DNA of 64,000 nt, from positions 29,426 through 93,425 of the forward strand of contig NZ_VOIW01000010.1 in assembly GCF_009659625.1 (NCBI RefSeq). The letters run 5' to 3'. Numbering within the stretch: position 1 is the first letter of the stretch; every line of letters begins with the position of its first letter. Of the stretch, positions 1 to 7,521 are shown piece by piece. Below the pieces are notes generated by a model that searched no databases, had not been told where the DNA came from, and was given only the letters and a program-made list of their open reading frames with translations. The position numbers and the translations under genes are program-made. This DNA comes from Pseudomonas haemolytica. GTDB lineage: Bacteria; Pseudomonadota; Gammaproteobacteria; Pseudomonadales; Pseudomonadaceae.

Positions 1-1
1 C

Positions 2-508
2 TCTGGCCTGGGCATCGGCGTGGCGGACTTGATACTCACGGCATTGACCGCCACCGGGGTGACCGCTGTGGTCGCCAGTTGGCCGCCCTCATTCGACCTG
101 ATCCGCTACGCGGGGGTGGTCTATCTGTTGTGGCTGGTGTTCAAGACCTTGCGCAAAAAACCTCGCCTGGCGGCTGCCAAGGTTGAGCCGGCGCGCCTCG
201 GCCTGGTGTTCTTGCAGGCCGTGCTCAACAGTCTGCTCAACCCCAAGGCGCTGCTGTTCTTCGTGGTGTTTTTACCGCAGTTCGTGCGCCCCGAGGCAGG
301 ATCCATTGCTGGGCAGCTGTTGGTGTTGGGAGGCATCCTGACGTTGATCGCCGCCGTATTTCACATACTCCTGGGGATTTTTGGCGGTGCCGTGAGCCGC
401 TTTTTCAGCGCCCGCCCAGCGGGCGCCGCCCTACAGAAGTGGGGGCTGGCAAGTGTATTGATGGTGTTGGCGATACGCCTGGCGCTGATGTCGCGGCGCA
501 CCGCATAA
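2..508 (+). CDS. LysE family amino-acid exporter (5' end cut by window)
   Basis: C-terminal part of an inner-membrane LysE/RhtB-type exporter, a family that pumps amino acids and derivatives out of the cell. The reading frame is open to the left edge, so the true start lies outside; the GTG at 20 is internal because the residues before it (GLGIG) fit the family's first membrane helix. Visible family marks are a conserved NPKALLFF segment followed by FLPQFV in the middle and four or five hydrophobic helices. Substrate cannot be told from sequence. It runs in the same direction as the isonitrile genes but is separated from them by about 500 bp, so a shared role is only a guess. Confidence 0.85.
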   Translation, partial: SGLGIGVADLILTALTATGVTAVVASWPPSFDLIRYAGVVYLLWLVFKTLRKKPRLAAAKVEPARLGLVFLQAVLNSLLNPKALLFFVVFLPQFVRPEAGSIAGQLLVLGGILTLIAAVFHILLGIFGGAVSRFFSARPAGAALQKWGLASVLMVLAIRLALMSRRTA

Positions 509-586
509 AAATGTGTGTAGGTATTTTGCGTTCGGGCCTGGTAACAAATCAGCGAAAGCGTCAGCGGAAATTTCATATCGCCCGTA

Positions 587-604
587 TTGTTAATATATTA
601 ACAA
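587..604. promoter_or_regulatory. Perfect 18-bp palindrome, candidate operator 1
   Basis: TTGTTAATATATTAACAA is a perfect 18-bp palindrome. Its core GTTAATATATTAAC (589-602) recurs with only two changed bases as GTTAACCTATTAAC at 889-902, exactly 300 bp downstream. Two copies of such a core in one leader suggest binding sites for one dimeric regulator. Which protein binds is unknown; the GlxA-type regulator at 2899-3900 is one candidate. Confidence 0.5.
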
Positions 605-885
605 CTTGAAATAAGTCACCCCGAATAAACACGATACTCAAAATTCTTACATATTCTTTTGCGGTTTTTGTTTTTTACAAAAATCAAGCCTCAGCATGTG
701 TTGTAAAAAAATAATTCCATTAGCTGCCGCACTTTAAGTTATGGCGACTGACACGGTGGTTTAAAAAAATCGCCAGAAACCTAAGCCGTTTCCTACGTGA
801 GAAAAACGTTTATACCCTGATGTATCTGCCCTCGCGCTACCTGCCAGTATAGGTTTCAAAATGTTTATCTGCGATTGCTTGAAAT

Positions 886-905
886 ATAGTTAACCTATTA
901 ACTAT
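886..905. promoter_or_regulatory. Inverted repeat, candidate operator 2
   Basis: ATAGTTAA, four bases, then TTAACTAT: an 8-bp perfect inverted repeat whose core matches the palindrome at 587-604 at 12 of 14 positions. It lies 112-131 bp before the pvcA-like start codon, in the range expected for an operator or activator site of that gene. Confidence 0.5.
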
Positions 906-1016
906 GTCTCACGCCTAGCGACACATGGCGCTAAGCATCGGTATTGAACACTCGGAAATTAAATTTCGCGCCTCTCTACAAAGTTGCGTGTTACGGGCAA
1001 TTAATAGGTATCTAAA

Positions 1017-2027
1017 ATGAATAATCCCTCGTTCGACATCTCGGTAAACATCTTGAATGAAATCCTCAAAGTACATCGCCGTGATATACAGAGTGATAAA
1101 TCGGATATGCACAGTCATGAACTAGAGCTGATTCGGTCTGTACAGATTCCGCGGATTCAGCACTTTGTGGAAGCGGGAAAACCTATTGAATTCGTATTGC
1201 CGGCTTTCCCCGCCAAATCACCCAACCCCGGCAAAGTAATCGGCCGGCTGCCCGATCTGGCAGAACGGCTTTCCTTGCAGTCCCTGGATAAATTGTGTGC
1301 TGACATCCAGCGTTTCTATACCCCGGGGGCTCATCTGACTATCTGCTCGGATGGCCGGGTGTTCGGCGATGTGATCGGTGTCGACGACAATGATATCAGC
1401 CAGTATCAGGCGGTTATCGGCCGGCTCATCGCGCAAAAACACGCCGATCATCTGCGGCTCTATAACCTTGAAGACTGCACTCGGTTCAACGCGCCCAGCC
1501 GTGACTTTGATACGTTGCGCCAATTGATGATCGATAACCATGCTGATTCGTTGTTTGCGATCAAGAGCACACTGATGAAGTCTGATGAAGGCGTGGCGTT
1601 ATACCGTGCAATCTCACGCTTCATGTTCGAAGACGGCCTGACTCCGGACTACTCCGGAAGCCGAACGGCCTTGCAGCGAAAAGCCAAACTCATGGCGGTT
1701 GAAGTCATTCAACGCAGTTGGGCGTGGGGAGATCTTCTGGCAAAAGAGTTTCCACACGCAATACGATTGTCCATTCATCCGCAAGCACCCAGCAGCCTTA
1801 AGATCGGCATTCATATGATGCCGACACACGATTGCTGGATAACGCCCTGGCATGGCGTAGCGGTAGAGACGGGCGGGCGGGTTGTATTGATGAGTCGCAA
1901 GAACGCACAACTCTGTGGTGCCCGGTTGGTGATGCAGGACGGCCAGCCCAGTCACTATGTTATGGCGGCTTCTCAAGTCGACGAGTTAACCCCAGCCATC
2001 GTGCAATGGCAGGGAGCGCACGCATGA
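1017..2027 (+). CDS. pvcA: Isonitrile synthase, PvcA/IsnA (DIT1) family
   Basis: 336 residues. The family condenses the amino group of tyrosine or tryptophan with a carbon from ribulose-5-phosphate to make an isonitrile. Family marks are the segment LPAFPAKSPNPGKVIG near residue 60, LPDLAE just after, and the catalytic-region motif ICSDGRVFGDV near residue 115; length fits PvcA (about 330). The stop overlaps the next start (ATGA at 2024-2027), so the two are translationally coupled, as in pvcAB and isnAB clusters. Which amino acid is used cannot be told. The ribosome site is weak. Family assignment is firm; product is inference. Confidence 0.9.
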   Translation: MNNPSFDISVNILNEILKVHRRDIQSDKSDMHSHELELIRSVQIPRIQHFVEAGKPIEFVLPAFPAKSPNPGKVIGRLPDLAERLSLQSLDKLCADIQRFYTPGAHLTICSDGRVFGDVIGVDDNDISQYQAVIGRLIAQKHADHLRLYNLEDCTRFNAPSRDFDTLRQLMIDNHADSLFAIKSTLMKSDEGVALYRAISRFMFEDGLTPDYSGSRTALQRKAKLMAVEVIQRSWAWGDLLAKEFPHAIRLSIHPQAPSSLKIGIHMMPTHDCWITPWHGVAVETGGRVVLMSRKNAQLCGARLVMQDGQPSHYVMAASQVDELTPAIVQWQGAHA

Positions 2028-2896
2028 TGGACTTGAACCTGCATCACCTGATCACGATGACACCACTGCCAGGGGCCCATGGCTCGCCTGAGTTTGGCGT
2101 AATGCTGACTGCTCGGCGTGAGTTGCATATTGGGCAACTGTCACCGGCCTGGTTGCGCATGCTGGTGTACAGCCATCAACTGGTGATCCTTCGCGGTTTC
2201 GAAGGCTTCAACTCGTCCGAGAGTTTCAGTCGTTATTGCGCCTCGTTCGGCGAAATCATGATGTGGCCTTTCGGGGCAGTGCTGGAGCTTGTGGAGGCCC
2301 CTATGCCCGATGACCACATTTTTTCCAATAGCTATGTGCCTTTGCATTGGGACGGAATGTATCTGGATACCGTGCCCGAATTCCAGATCTTCCACTGCGT
2401 CAATGCGGGCGATTTCGCCCACGGCGGCTGCACCACGTTTGCCAGTACCCCTCAGGCATTACGCATTGCATCGCCTGAAACGCTGGACTTGTGGAGCCGG
2501 GCACAAGGCAGCTACAGCCGGACCGTCAAACTTTACAGCAACCAGGCTCAAGCGCCGATCATTAACATCCACCCACGGCGCGAGTTTCCAGTACTGCGGT
2601 ACTGTGAACAGCCGCTCGCAGGCGACAGTAGCTTTATCAACGCGTCGCAATATGAATTCAGTGGAATTGAAGCCAGTGAGCAATCCACGTTGCTCGACAG
2701 CCTTCACGCTGCGCTGCATGACCCCAGCGTTTACTACGCACATCAATGGCAAACCGGGGATGTGTTGCTGACGGACAACTTCAGCCTGCTCCATGGCCGT
2801 GAGGCTTTTACCCACGGTGGGGGACGGCATTTGCGTCGGGTGCATATCCACAGCACCCCGCCATTGCGCAACCCGCACATTCCATCGGCCGCGTGA
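2024..2896 (+). CDS. pvcB: Fe(II)/2-oxoglutarate oxygenase, PvcB/IsnB (TauD) family
   Basis: 290 residues from the ATG at 2024 (or 2027), overlapping pvcA by four bases. It belongs to the TauD superfamily: the iron ligands are seen as H108-W-D110 and the distal H257, followed by the 2-oxoglutarate-binding arginine region (R271/R272). PvcB/IsnB enzymes act on the amino-acid isonitrile made by the partner synthase, typically desaturating or decarboxylating it to a vinyl isonitrile. Reading frame extends upstream without a stop, but the coupled start is the natural choice. The next gene runs toward it with two bases between the stops. Confidence 0.88.
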   Translation: MMDLNLHHLITMTPLPGAHGSPEFGVMLTARRELHIGQLSPAWLRMLVYSHQLVILRGFEGFNSSESFSRYCASFGEIMMWPFGAVLELVEAPMPDDHIFSNSYVPLHWDGMYLDTVPEFQIFHCVNAGDFAHGGCTTFASTPQALRIASPETLDLWSRAQGSYSRTVKLYSNQAQAPIINIHPRREFPVLRYCEQPLAGDSSFINASQYEFSGIEASEQSTLLDSLHAALHDPSVYYAHQWQTGDVLLTDNFSLLHGREAFTHGGGRHLRRVHIHSTPPLRNPHIPSAA

Positions 2897-2898
2897 CG

Positions 2899-3900
2899 TC
2901 ATGCTTCGCAACGCAACGCAGGCATGTCTGGCGCGCACACACCTGAGAATCGCTGTCGATAGGTCTGCGGCGTGACGGCCAGTATGCGAAGAAAGCTGCG
3001 GCGCATGGTTTCTTCGCACTTGAATCCGCATTGTGTAGCGATTCGCTTGATCGGCGCATCGCTATCGGCAAGGCGCCTTCTTGCGGTTTCTACCCGTAAC
3101 AGCTCCACCGCCCGGGCGGGTGTCTGTCCGGTGTCGGCGCGGTAATGGCGGATAAAGCTGCGTTCACTCATCCCGGCCTGCGCCGCCAGGGTTGATATAT
3201 TCAGGTCCTGCGTCAGCCGCTCAGCAATCCAGGCGTGCAACTCGGTAAAACGGCTACTGCTGTTCTGCAGCGACAACGTCACGCTGAATTGGGATTGGCC
3301 GCCCGGGCGTTTTAGAAACACCACCAGATGCCGTGCGATCTCCAGAGCTACCGCACGGCCCAGGTCTTGCTCCACCAGCGCCAAGCACAAATCAATCCCG
3401 GCCGTGACGCCGGCGGAGGTCCACAATGCCCCTTGCTGGACGAAGATAGGGTTGGTCTCAACCTGCAATTTCGGATATTGGCGGGCCAGTTCCCCACAGC
3501 GCGTCCAGTGGGTTGCCACACGACAGCCGTCGAGCAGACCGGTGGCCGCCAGTAGGAAGGCGCCGGTGCACACCGAGACTGTTCGACGCGAATGGGCGGC
3601 TTTTCTGCGCACCCAATCCACCAGCGCAGCGTCCTCGGCGGCACCATACACGCCCCAGCCCCCGGCGATCACCAGGGTATCGCACAGCGCATCGATCGCC
3701 GGCAACGGCTCAGCCACCAGCGCCAGGCCCGCGGACGTCATCACCGGTGCCGCCTGGGCAGCCACCACATTGACCGCATAGGGCACGCACAAACCTTGCT
3801 GTCGCGCCAGGTCGTTGGCCGAGGCAAAGACTTGCAGTGGCCCGGTAACATCCAGCACCTGCGCATTGGGGAAGGTGAGCACATGAACGATTCTTGGCAT
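2899..3900 (-). CDS. GlxA family transcriptional regulator (DJ-1 domain plus AraC HTH)
   Basis: 333 residues: an N-terminal DJ-1/PfpI-like domain (about residues 3-170, with the nucleophile-elbow-like SVCTGAF) used for ligand sensing, and a C-terminal AraC/XylS double helix-turn-helix (about 225-320, with LAAQAGMSERSF and RIATQCGF). It is divergent from the isonitrile hydratase gene with 88 bp between starts, the usual layout of a regulator and its target. It could also act on the palindromes before pvcA, but nothing in the sequence proves that. The related family member GbdR/CdhR type controls amine catabolism. Confidence 0.88.
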   Translation of the reverse strand: MPRIVHVLTFPNAQVLDVTGPLQVFASANDLARQQGLCVPYAVNVVAAQAAPVMTSAGLALVAEPLPAIDALCDTLVIAGGWGVYGAAEDAALVDWVRRKAAHSRRTVSVCTGAFLLAATGLLDGCRVATHWTRCGELARQYPKLQVETNPIFVQQGALWTSAGVTAGIDLCLALVEQDLGRAVALEIARHLVVFLKRPGGQSQFSVTLSLQNSSSRFTELHAWIAERLTQDLNISTLAAQAGMSERSFIRHYRADTGQTPARAVELLRVETARRRLADSDAPIKRIATQCGFKCEETMRRSFLRILAVTPQTYRQRFSGVCAPDMPALRCEA

Positions 3901-3988
3901 GTTGGCGTGATTCGTGGGCGGAATGGCGTGTAGGCCAAATCCTGAATCACTAGAGTGAAACCGTCTACTCCCTTACAGGAAAATCGGC

Positions 3989-4672
3989 ATGACTCTACAG
4001 ATTGGCTTTCTGCTATTCCCTGGCATCCAGCAACTGGACCTGACTGGCCCTTACGACGTTCTCGGTTCTCTGCCGGACGTAAAACTGCATCTGGTGTGGA
4101 AGGATCTGGCGACCGTGACCTCCAGCACGGGACTGGTGTTCACCCCGACGATAACCTATGCCGACTGCCCGAACCTGGACGTGATCTGCGTACCCGGCGG
4201 CGCCGGTGTCGGCCCGTTGATGGAAGACCCCCAGACCCTGGGTTTCCTCAAGGACCAAGCCCATACCGCACGCTATGTCACCTCGGTGTGCACTGGCGCG
4301 CTAGTACTCGGCGCAGCGGGTTTGCTGCGCGGGCGCAAGGCAACTACGCACTGGGCTTACCATGACCTGCTCGCCGCGCTCGGTGCCACTGCGGTTAAGG
4401 CGCGAGTGGTGCGCGATGGCAACCTGCTGACCGGCGGCGGTATCACCGCCGGGATCGACTTTGCCCTGTCCCTGGTAGCCGACCTGTACGGCGAGGCTGC
4501 CGCGCAACTGGTGCAGTTGCAGATTGAATATGCACCCGCACCCCCTTTCGATTCGGGCAGCCCGCAGACTGCGCCCGCGCATGTGCTGGCGCAGGCGCTT
4601 AAGCGCACGGCGCAATCGCGTAAGGACCGTGCAGAGATCGTGGCACGTGCCGCTGCGCGTCTGGACCGCTGA
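3989..4672 (+). CDS. inhA: Isonitrile hydratase (DJ-1/PfpI family)
   Basis: 227 residues, closely resembling in length and sequence the isonitrile hydratase InhA described from Pseudomonas putida, which hydrates isonitriles to N-substituted formamides. Visible marks are LLFPGIQQLDLTGPYDV at the N-terminus with D17, the nucleophile C101 followed by T102 in SVCTGALVLGAAG, and the conserved LTGGGITAGIDFAL segment. Cytoplasmic. It sits directly beside isonitrile biosynthesis genes, so it may protect the producer or recycle the product. Paralogous DJ-1 proteins with other activities exist, so the reaction is strongly suggested rather than proven. Confidence 0.87.
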   Translation: MTLQIGFLLFPGIQQLDLTGPYDVLGSLPDVKLHLVWKDLATVTSSTGLVFTPTITYADCPNLDVICVPGGAGVGPLMEDPQTLGFLKDQAHTARYVTSVCTGALVLGAAGLLRGRKATTHWAYHDLLAALGATAVKARVVRDGNLLTGGGITAGIDFALSLVADLYGEAAAQLVQLQIEYAPAPPFDSGSPQTAPAHVLAQALKRTAQSRKDRAEIVARAAARLDR

Positions 4673-5114
4673 GATAACGGTACGCTTGATGGTGTGAGCC
4701 TGAAACGAACTTTTCCTGGCTCACGCTGACACGGGGTATTGTTATTGAATTAAATAAGACGTTGCCTATAGATGTCGACTTTTATATTGGCCCGCCCGCA
4801 GAGTGAACTAAGAGTTTTGCGAGCCAAGCAGTAAAAAAGTCGATTGATTAAATGTCTGTGCTGCAATGTTCGGCCAGTTACAAATTTTAAGTATCATTTG
4901 CGTAATTGAAGACAAGTTTAAGTAACTTATGATGGTCGGCCCATTGTGAGAGGTCGGCCATCATGCAAATAAGTACTTTCAACTTGATCAAGGCGATTGC
5001 CAGCCAATATCGTCTATGTAATATAAATCCTACGTTCGTAGGTCTGGTTGGTTTTCCAACACTTCGCTGTTGTGAAACGCCTGTTCGTATCAACGCCTGC
5101 CGTGGAGTTCGTCC
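4673..5114. other. AT-rich intergenic region before the FAD hydroxylase
   Basis: About 440 bp with no convincing gene. It holds an imperfect inverted repeat around 4929-4964 (ATGATGG and CCATCAT arms enclosing two direct copies of GGTCGGC), which could be a regulatory site or a weak hairpin. The GTTAAnnTATTAAC palindrome of the pvcA leader was looked for by eye and not found here. Confidence 0.5.
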
Positions 5115-6563
5115 ATGATGGCGCAGAAAACTGATGTCGTCATTATTGGAGCGGGCCCTGTGGGGCTTATGTGTGCCTATCTCGGTCGCCTATGTAACCT
5201 CGAGGTAGTGATCATCGATAAATCGCTCGAGCCCTTGCAAGTGGGTAGGGCCGATGCGCTCAACGCCCGTACTTTGCAATTGTTCGAGAGCGTTGGTCTG
5301 TTCGACCAGTTGCATCCTCTGGGCAAGCCTTGTAATACCAGTTCGGTATGGGCAGACGGGAAGTTTGTCTCGCGTAAGTCAGCCTGGTGGGACGAATTGG
5401 AAGGCTGTTTTCATAAGTATTATCTTATGCTCGGGCAATCGTTCGTCGAGCAGGCGCTGGACGAGCGGATCAAGACGTTGGGCTGCCCGGTCCACCGTCA
5501 AACCTCCGTGCGTGATATCAAAATCCTGGAGGAGGGTTGCATGACGACACTGTCGACAGGCGAGACCATCCAGTCGGAGTTCGTCATCGGTGCCGACGGT
5601 TCCCGTTCGTTTGTGCGTGATTGGTTCAATGTGCCTTTCGAGGTGACCTATCCGCAGCTGATTTGGGCGGTGCTGGATGGCATCGTCGACACCGACTTCA
5701 ATAAGGTGCCGGAAATCATCGTCTTTCAAGCCGAGACCTCGGATGTGGCGTGGATTCCGCGGGAGGGCGAGATCGACCGCTTTTACGTGCGCATGGATAC
5801 CCAGGACTTTACCGTCGAACAGGCCGTTGCAAAGATCAACCGCGCAATGGCGCCACACACCTTGCGATTCAAGGAACTCGTTTGGTCTTCACAGTTCACG
5901 GTGCGCGAGTCAGTGGCGCAACACTATGCAATCGAGGGCAAAGTCTTTATCGCCGGTGACGCCTGCCACATTCATTCGGTCAATGGCGGCCAAGGCTTGA
6001 ATACCGGTTTGGCTGACGCCTTCAATCTCATGTGGAAGATGAGCATGGTGTTGAAACACGGTGCGTCGAAGGCGTTGTTACCGACCTATGAGCAGGAGCG
6101 TAAGCCGGTTGCCCTGGGTGTGATCGAGACGTCCGGCGAACTGGTGCGCACTACCAAGTACTCGGCCCAAGGCACCCACGCAGAGGACTATCTGAAGGTT
6201 GTCGAGCGGCGCGCAGGCTTTATCACAGGAATGGGTATTCGTTACGGCCAGCACGACCTCGATGGCCAGCGGTTGCTCGATTTCAAGCTTCGCGAACCTG
6301 TCAGTGGCGAACTGACCGCTACCCGCATTTATTCCCTGCTCGACTATCGGTTTTTTACCCTGCTGGTGTTTGGTGACGCGCCGATAACCGCGGATCTCCC
6401 TGCCTACGTCAAGCAGATCCAGATTAATGATGAAAGCAGCCCCTACGCCAATCAACTGATCCTGGTTCGGCCCGATACGTATATTGCGGCGTCTTCTGCC
6501 CTGAACGACCTTGCACCGATAACGGCTTATCTGGATTCAGTGGTGTACCCGCGCACGACATGA
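5115..6563 (+). CDS. FAD-dependent aromatic hydroxylase (PheA/TfdB-type)
   Basis: 482 residues; start at 5115 (MM, either Met possible) preceded by GGAG at a good distance. A single-component flavin monooxygenase: FAD-binding GAGPVG at residues 12-17, the GRADALNARTLQLFE signature of the phenol hydroxylase/TfdB family, and the second FAD motif GDACHIHSVNGGQGLNTG. It is shorter than phenol 2-monooxygenases (about 600 residues) and has only a remnant of the C-terminal thioredoxin-like domain. It probably hydroxylates an aromatic ring with NAD(P)H and O2. Its place after pvcAB-inhA suggests tailoring of an isonitrile, as PvcC does with an unrelated enzyme type; this link is inference. Confidence 0.8.
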   Translation: MMAQKTDVVIIGAGPVGLMCAYLGRLCNLEVVIIDKSLEPLQVGRADALNARTLQLFESVGLFDQLHPLGKPCNTSSVWADGKFVSRKSAWWDELEGCFHKYYLMLGQSFVEQALDERIKTLGCPVHRQTSVRDIKILEEGCMTTLSTGETIQSEFVIGADGSRSFVRDWFNVPFEVTYPQLIWAVLDGIVDTDFNKVPEIIVFQAETSDVAWIPREGEIDRFYVRMDTQDFTVEQAVAKINRAMAPHTLRFKELVWSSQFTVRESVAQHYAIEGKVFIAGDACHIHSVNGGQGLNTGLADAFNLMWKMSMVLKHGASKALLPTYEQERKPVALGVIETSGELVRTTKYSAQGTHAEDYLKVVERRAGFITGMGIRYGQHDLDGQRLLDFKLREPVSGELTATRIYSLLDYRFFTLLVFGDAPITADLPAYVKQIQINDESSPYANQLILVRPDTYIAASSALNDLAPITAYLDSVVYPRTT

Positions 6564-6612
6564 CGCCATCCCGGTGCGCAAAGCAAGGCAGCTATAAAAG
6601 TACCGGGTGGTA

Positions 6613-7521
6613 TCAAGCCAGCAATTCCAGCAGCGCATCAAGGGTGGCCTGGGGGGCTTCCTGGGGAATATTGTGCCCCACACCTTTCAATATCCGGCGC
6701 CGATAAAAGCCGCTGAAATGTTCTGCGTCGTCGTCCTCTTCAGGGGCTGGGCCCACTCCATCATCGGCGCCACACAGCGAAATGCTCGGCACGCTGATCG
6801 GAGGTTGCAGCGCCAGTGCCTGCTCGATAGTTTCCAGGGCCGGGTCGCCGGGGGCATACATGAAACGATGGCGATAGGAGTGGATCACGACCGCGACAAA
6901 ATCCGGGTTATCGAACGATGGCGCGGTTTTGCCATACAGGCTCGGCCCTTCGACCCAGGACGGTGACCACAGCGACCACAGCAGTTGGCAAAGGTCGCGG
7001 CGGTTGGCGGTCAAACCGTCGACCCCGCGCTGGGTGTGAAAGTAGTACTGGTACCACAATCGATGCTCAGTTTCCGGTGCTCTAGGCTTGAGCGACTTGG
7101 CGATGTCCTGAATGTTGTAGCCATCGCCGGTCATTAACCCGCGTACCCGTTCCGGCCACAGCGCCGCGACAATACACGCGGCGCGCCCACCCCAGTCAAA
7201 CCCGGCGAGGGTGGCCTGAGGGATCGCCAGGGCATCCATGAAATCCAGCAAATCCTTGGCCAGCGCTGCTTGTTGGCCGGAACGAATGACCTGAGCGTTG
7301 ATAAACCGCGTCGGGCCATAACCGCGTAAATACGGGACGAACACCCGATAACCACGCTCGGCCAGCACGGGTGCGATCTCGTCGTAGCCGCGCGGGTCGT
7401 AGGGGAAGCCATGCAACAGGATCACGGGCTCACCCTCGACAGGGCCGTGGGTTTCGTAGGCTACCTCGAGCATGGGCGTGCGCACATACAACAGCGGGGC
7501 AGGGCGGCTCAGGGTTGCCAT
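6613..7521 (-). CDS. Alpha/beta hydrolase (epoxide hydrolase/dehalogenase-like)
   Basis: 302 residues from the ATG at 7521 (MATLSRPAPLL). The alpha/beta-hydrolase fold is shown by the oxyanion segment VILLHGFPYDPRGYD, the nucleophile elbow GFDWGGRAA, where an aspartate replaces serine as in epoxide hydrolases and haloalkane dehalogenases, and the late histidine in GVGHNIPQEAP. The start lies 13 bases inside the preceding GH15 gene, so it is the third gene of an overlapping operon. Natural substrate unknown. Confidence 0.85.
   Translation of the reverse strand: MATLSRPAPLLYVRTPMLEVAYETHGPVEGEPVILLHGFPYDPRGYDEIAPVLAERGYRVFVPYLRGYGPTRFINAQVIRSGQQAALAKDLLDFMDALAIPQATLAGFDWGGRAACIVAALWPERVRGLMTGDGYNIQDIAKSLKPRAPETEHRLWYQYYFHTQRGVDGLTANRRDLCQLLWSLWSPSWVEGPSLYGKTAPSFDNPDFVAVVIHSYRHRFMYAPGDPALETIEQALALQPPISVPSISLCGADDGVGPAPEEDDDAEHFSGFYRRRILKGVGHNIPQEAPQATLDALLELLA

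Larger units (their letters stand above)
509..1016. other. AT-rich intergenic region upstream of the isonitrile genes
   Basis: About 500 bp without a convincing gene, visibly richer in A and T than its flanks, with several T and A runs. It carries two related palindromes (587-604 and 886-905) and presumably the promoter of the pvcA-like gene. No clear terminator for the upstream exporter was seen. The base composition fits horizontal acquisition of the following locus, or simply a long regulatory region. Confidence 0.6.

Noticed and set aside
20..22. GTG at 20 as the true start of the LysE-family gene
   Set aside because: The frame is open to the left edge and the preceding residues fit the family's first helix.
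4887..5093. Minus-strand frame of 68 codons in the intergenic region before the FAD hydroxylase
   Set aside because: No ribosome site, no family features and an AT-rich, promoter-like context.
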